64,000 nucleotides of DNA from the NCBI RefSeq assembly GCF_010015445.1, contig NC_053114.1:34407025-34471024 (forward strand), in the 5' to 3' direction. This DNA is from Perca fluviatilis (lineage: Eukaryota > Chordata > Actinopteri > Perciformes > Percidae). Below the pieces are notes generated by a model, which ran no database searches, was not told where the DNA came from, and worked only from the letters and a program-made list of their open reading frames with translations. This document shows, in pieces, positions 60,841 to 64,000 of the stretch; within the stretch, counting starts at the first letter, position 1; every line of letters begins with the position of its first letter. Both the position numbers and the translations under genes were made by a program.

Positions 60841-62685
60841 TGTCAGGGAGAGAGAGAGCGTGAGTGTGAATGTGTGTGAGACAGAGAGATAAAAAGAGGG
60901 AGAGAGAGGAGCAAAGCGGCGAGAGGAGAAGATGTTAGTGTGTGCGACAGAGGGACTGCTAAAGAACCAGCAGGTTGTGTGTAGCTTGAATGATCCTGCT
61001 GTGCGTGGACAGTGAGCTCTGGGCATAGCAACAGCAAAGTGATGCACAGGAAAGGTGAGTAGGTGTGTGTTCTGGCGTGCGTGTGTGCATGTGTTTGTGT
61101 GGAGGTGAGGCAAGTGCTGCTGAAGCAAGGGATGCATTTTGACAGCAGCTAAAAAAATCACCAACGCAGTTAATTCCCATCCATATCGGGGTCTCTTTCA
61201 CTCTACTGTTGTTGATGGTTTATGCTGCAATGACTTAGAGAAAGAACGAGGAATAAAAAAGGAAAGGAGGAGGAGACACGAGAGAATAAGTGATTGCTTT
61301 TCTTCCCGTCTGTCCAGGTGCCATGTGTGATTGGCCAGCACGCCCCGTGGCAGTGGCATCGCCCTGGATTTGGCGAGAAGCTCTCCCCCCTGGTTGTTCT
61401 CTGGGTCCCCTCTGGGAAGCTTTCATGGGATTTATCTCTTCCTGCTGGATGGCACTGAGCTCTCTGCCTCTCTGAAAAGAGTCCACAGAGAAACCATACA
61501 CTACACGGATAATAAGTAAAATAATTATCCAATCACAGCACAAGGAGGCAGACCGGGTTCCCTTAGCAACAACTGAAGAAGAGAATCCTTTTCTGTTTCT
61601 GCTCCCTTGGTTTTTGGGCACACCCCTGTGGACTGCTGTGGGTCAGTGTTTTTTGAGAGGACTTGGAGAGCGCTGTTGCATAAGACAAGCTGCCACCCGA
61701 ATTCCAGGAGAAGGTGCTCGTTCGCCTTCCAGCCCCCTTGTAACTGTGTCTCACCGACAGATTTTTTTGTTATCCCTCTACAAATTCTCATCACAGGTCA
61801 CGTTCCGCTGGCTTGGAAATCAATTCATTCTGATCCCACGCCACCTGGAATAAGCCCTGCCTTTTTTTGGGAGATTGGACGCTCTGTGAAAAAGAAACAC
61901 ACCTACCTTCCTCGCTTTCATGGACGAGAAATGAAGGACAACATGATTAAGTCATCATCTGCAAAGAAAATGGATGTGGAGCAAAGTTTATTGTGATGTG
62001 AGTTTCTACTGAGAATCTTTTTATTTTTCCTGAAGGGGGGGGGAACACCACACAGCACAGAGGAATATCCCCCTTTCTCCAAACAAGATCTGTGCTTTCC
62101 CTCTTAAAAGACAGTAGCCCTTACTAAAAAGACTATATTTAGAAAGAAAGCCTTGTCCCTGCTGGCCACCAATAATGTAGAACACGATCATTTCGAAAAT
62201 TGTGCCACGACTGGGAGTTCTATTTTATTTTTTTTAATCTACGTTGGATAGCTTTCTCTATGTAAGGGTTCATATGAACCCCTTTTCTGCTTTCACTTTT
62301 GTATGTTAGCCTGCCATTATGTCGCTGTGTTTCACAAGTTAAAAAGGTTGTACAGGACAAGTGGAAAAGGGAAAAAGTCTCTTCACTGTATAGACAGGTT
62401 TTTTTAAATAGCACCTCCTCGGGAACAATTTCAAACGTACCCACTGACACATTAGTTGGCCCAACACGATTATGTAAGAGTTTCATACCAGCTTTAGCCC
62501 ATGTGTTTTTTCCTCTTCCTTTTCCATGGATTTACAGCGTTTGACTTTTCCCATGCTTATTTTCTCTTCATTTTTGGAAGCATCTACCAGAGGGCATGGA
62601 TGTCAGAGTGTGACCCTGTGCCGAGTGTGCGGGCGAGGCAAGGTGTTTTGGCTGCCCAGGTGCTTTTGTGGTGGTGGGGCCCCCT
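60841..62685 (+). other. insyn1: Leader intron(s)/possible further 5'UTR exons of insyn1
   Basis: No coding exon recognised. Splice-like signals include donors GGAAAG|GTGAGT at 61055 and GTGATG-type|GTGAGT at about 61997. Acceptors are 'ttcttcccgtctgtccag' ending at 61318 and 'catctaccag' ending at 62590 after a TTTTCTCTTCATTTTT tract. A leader exon at about 61319-61996 is thus possible. The 129-codon frame at 61607-61996 is open up to that donor but resembles nothing known. Poly-G (62034-62043) and T tracts are present. Confidence 0.35.
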
Positions 62686-62731
62686 GGGGGGGGGGGGGGG
62701 GGGGGGGCGCCCCCCCCCCCCCGCCCCCCCC
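62686..62731. repeat. G22 / C13-G-C8 palindromic homopolymer tract
   Basis: Twenty-two G (62686-62707), then CG, thirteen C (62710-62722), G, and eight C (62724-62731), followed by AG. The two halves can pair into a near-perfect GC stem, and the G run can form quadruplexes. It directly abuts a CAG (62731-62733) that could act as a splice acceptor for the coding exon. Such a sequence is also a classic site of assembly or base-calling error. Confidence 0.95.
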
Positions 62732-62741
62732 AGCCAAAGAC

Positions 62742-62807
62742 ATGGACCCCGACTCGGCTCCCCCACGCCCTCAGCCTGTTGGCCACTGGCCCCACGTCGC
62801 CCTGTAA
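62742..62807 (+). promoter_or_regulatory. Upstream ORF ending 3 nt before the insyn1 start
   Basis: ATG at 62742 in a good context (G at -3, G at +4) opens a 21-residue frame (MDPDSAPPRPQPVGHWPHVA + L). It ends at TAA 62805-62807, three bases before the insyn1 ATG, and lies in the same frame as it. The stop fixes the insyn1 start: no in-frame N-terminal extension is possible from upstream in an unspliced reading. If transcribed, the uORF would force leaky scanning or termination-reinitiation. Confidence 0.6.
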
Positions 62808-62810
62808 AGG

Positions 62811-62954
62811 ATGTCCCTCAGCAGTGCTCCGGCCCGGGACACCTCTGAGACCCCCAGCCCGAGAGAACGCATCCGCAGCCACATGAAGATGGTGATTGAC
62901 CAGCTGGACGGAATTCTGAAAGAGCTCAAGGATGTGGCCAAGGAACTCCGGGAG
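62811..62954 (+). CDS. insyn1: Inhibitory synaptic factor 1, first coding exon (partial gene)
   Basis: Forty-eight codons from ATG (A at -3) to a phase-0 donor, CGGGAG|GTGAGG. The predicted protein starts MSLSSAPARDTSETPSPRER. It then enters an amphipathic helix whose core 'MKMVIDQLDGILKELKDV'+AKELRE is almost the same as the N-terminal helix of vertebrate INSYN1 (C15orf59). Heptad positions M25, L32, L39, L46 and V28, I35, V42 fit the family's coiled coil. An in-frame TAA three bases upstream supports the start. INSYN1 is a postsynaptic scaffold of GABAergic synapses, found with gephyrin and the dystrophin complex. The vertebrate protein is about 290 residues, so most of the coding sequence, including the next residues of the coil, lies beyond the window. 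Paralogue confusion is possible but the helix fits INSYN1 best. Confidence 0.85.
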
Positions 62955-63829
62955 GTGAGGTTGAAACGCTTATCAGGCTTCTGTGGGGATTTAGAGAGGA
63001 ACAAGGGGAGGAAGAGACGGAGGCAGGGAGAGAATGTGGGTGCCAGATGGGTGTGCTTCTCAAGTAGGCTGCATTTAATCAAGTGTAAAATAATATTTCG
63101 CAGCGTGGAGATTTTGATTAAGATTTGAAAGTGATGAGATCTCACTTTTTTGTTTTGTAGCAAGATGATATTGTTGATTACAACCGCAGCAAGGCTGTCT
63201 TCCTTTTCCAACCAAACAATTGCTTAACGCCACTTACAAATGCCCTTCGTGTGTTCAGTGGTGTCTTGTGGGAGGTACAGTAGATGTGAAGTGCTGTTGA
63301 AAAGCAGCAAAGCCAGGCTAAAAGGAAACACAGGGGCAGGCTTAGATAAGATACAAGACTTAGCACCACAATAGTTATATAACCATTTTGTTAAGAATCA
63401 GCTGGATTCCTAGTGTATTTTTCGCATCTGCCATGGAAACACTGGGCAATTTGTGTGTGTGAATGTCTGTGTGTACAGTGCACAGTTTGACCAAGGATCA
63501 GCAAAGAGAGATACGTTGCAATGTTCTCCGACATGCATCTACAAGTATATGGACTAAACAAATGTGTGTGTGTGTGTGTGATGGCTGATGATCAGAGCAC
63601 ATCTGTTCATGTGTGTGAGAGTACAAAATGGCCCTCATCATATCTTTTGCATCTTCCCCTGCAGTGTCCTCAAAGCTGTGGGCTCTTCACGCAAAGAAAG
63701 ACACAAAGGCAGATAGAGAGCCAGAGACAAATGAAACCTGAGCAAACAGTTGTGTCCGACCTATCCCACATTCTCCAAGCATATCACATGATTAGCCTCC
63801 CACTTGCGTCTGATCAGGGATTCAGAGGG

Positions 63830-63865
<36 letters not shown>

Positions 63866-64000
63866 TTTGAAATGTGTTGAAGAAGTTAAATGGTGGATGT
63901 TAGCGCATGTAATGACCTAAAGGAGGAGGGTTTAGAACAGCCAGGGTACAGCTGCCATAACTCACTCCATCACCACATAGGATACCCCCCCCCAACACAC
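62955..64000 (+). other. insyn1: insyn1 intron (start)
   Basis: Begins GTGAGG. No further exon was recognised. (GT)n arrays lie at about 63560-63580 and 63833-63862. The rest is unremarkable intronic sequence running off the window. Confidence 0.6.
63833..63862. repeat. (GT)n microsatellite in the insyn1 intron
   Basis: A pure GT run of about 29 bases, then a short T tract. Confidence 0.95.

Noticed and set aside
61607..61996. 129-codon frame ending at a GTGAGT donor
   Set aside because: Open to its stop next to a donor, but unlike any known protein. The coding start of insyn1 at 62811 has its own upstream stop, so this cannot be joined in frame as an N-terminus without evidence.
62568..62882. 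Pro/Gly-rich minus-strand frames
   Set aside because: Antisense to the insyn1 leader and exon; the Pro/Gly runs come from the G/C homopolymer.

Overview
The window looks like teleost fish DNA, most likely a percomorph. It is AT-rich, full of (CA)n/(GT)n microsatellites, and packed with transposon families typical of fish: piggyBac-type TTAA MITEs, several hAT elements, PIF/Harbinger-like elements, Tc1/mariner, an L2-like LINE and a hAT gene remnant. The species assignment is inference from repeat content only.

Only one host gene is supported. At the right end, on the + strand, lies the first coding exon of what I read as insyn1 (inhibitory synaptic factor 1, the orthologue of human C15orf59/INSYN1). 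Its ATG is at 62811 and a donor follows codon 48 at 62955. The preceding 2.7 kb (about 60100-62810) looks like its CpG- and GA-rich promoter and 5' leader, with several plausible splice sites. The last ~1 kb is its intron. The rest of the gene lies beyond the window.

Layout: 1-9100 is mostly unique intergenic DNA with two fragments of an abundant fish repeat. 9.1-10.9 kb holds hAT pieces, a minisatellite and a pogo-like transposase remnant. 11-18.9 kb is mostly unique, with a possible conserved regulatory block near 17.7-18.1 kb. 18.9-24.5 kb carries Harbinger-type and unclassified DNA elements. 24.5-29.2 kb is mostly unique. 29.2-39.4 kb is a dense nest of mobile DNA: a Tc1-type hairpin MITE, a Harbinger MITE with a perfect 3-bp target duplication, a Tc1 transposase gene split by another element, a LINE/SINE tail, and a 3.7-kb L2-like LINE split by a probable solo LTR. 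39.4-44.6 kb is unique and AT-rich. 44.6-46.6 kb has three MITEs in a row, each with clean target duplications. 48.5-48.9 kb holds a small hAT MITE. 51.6-53.9 kb has two hAT elements, the second splitting a 69-bp minisatellite. 54-60 kb is intergenic DNA upstream of the gene.

No second host gene, tRNA, rRNA or CRISPR array could be supported. I found no evidence of an undescribed multi-gene system. The most interesting signals are the G22/C-tract palindrome at a possible splice acceptor of insyn1, a start-adjacent in-frame uORF, an unclassified 1.57-kb inverted-repeat element with same-strand subterminal motifs, and the readable nesting history of the transposons.
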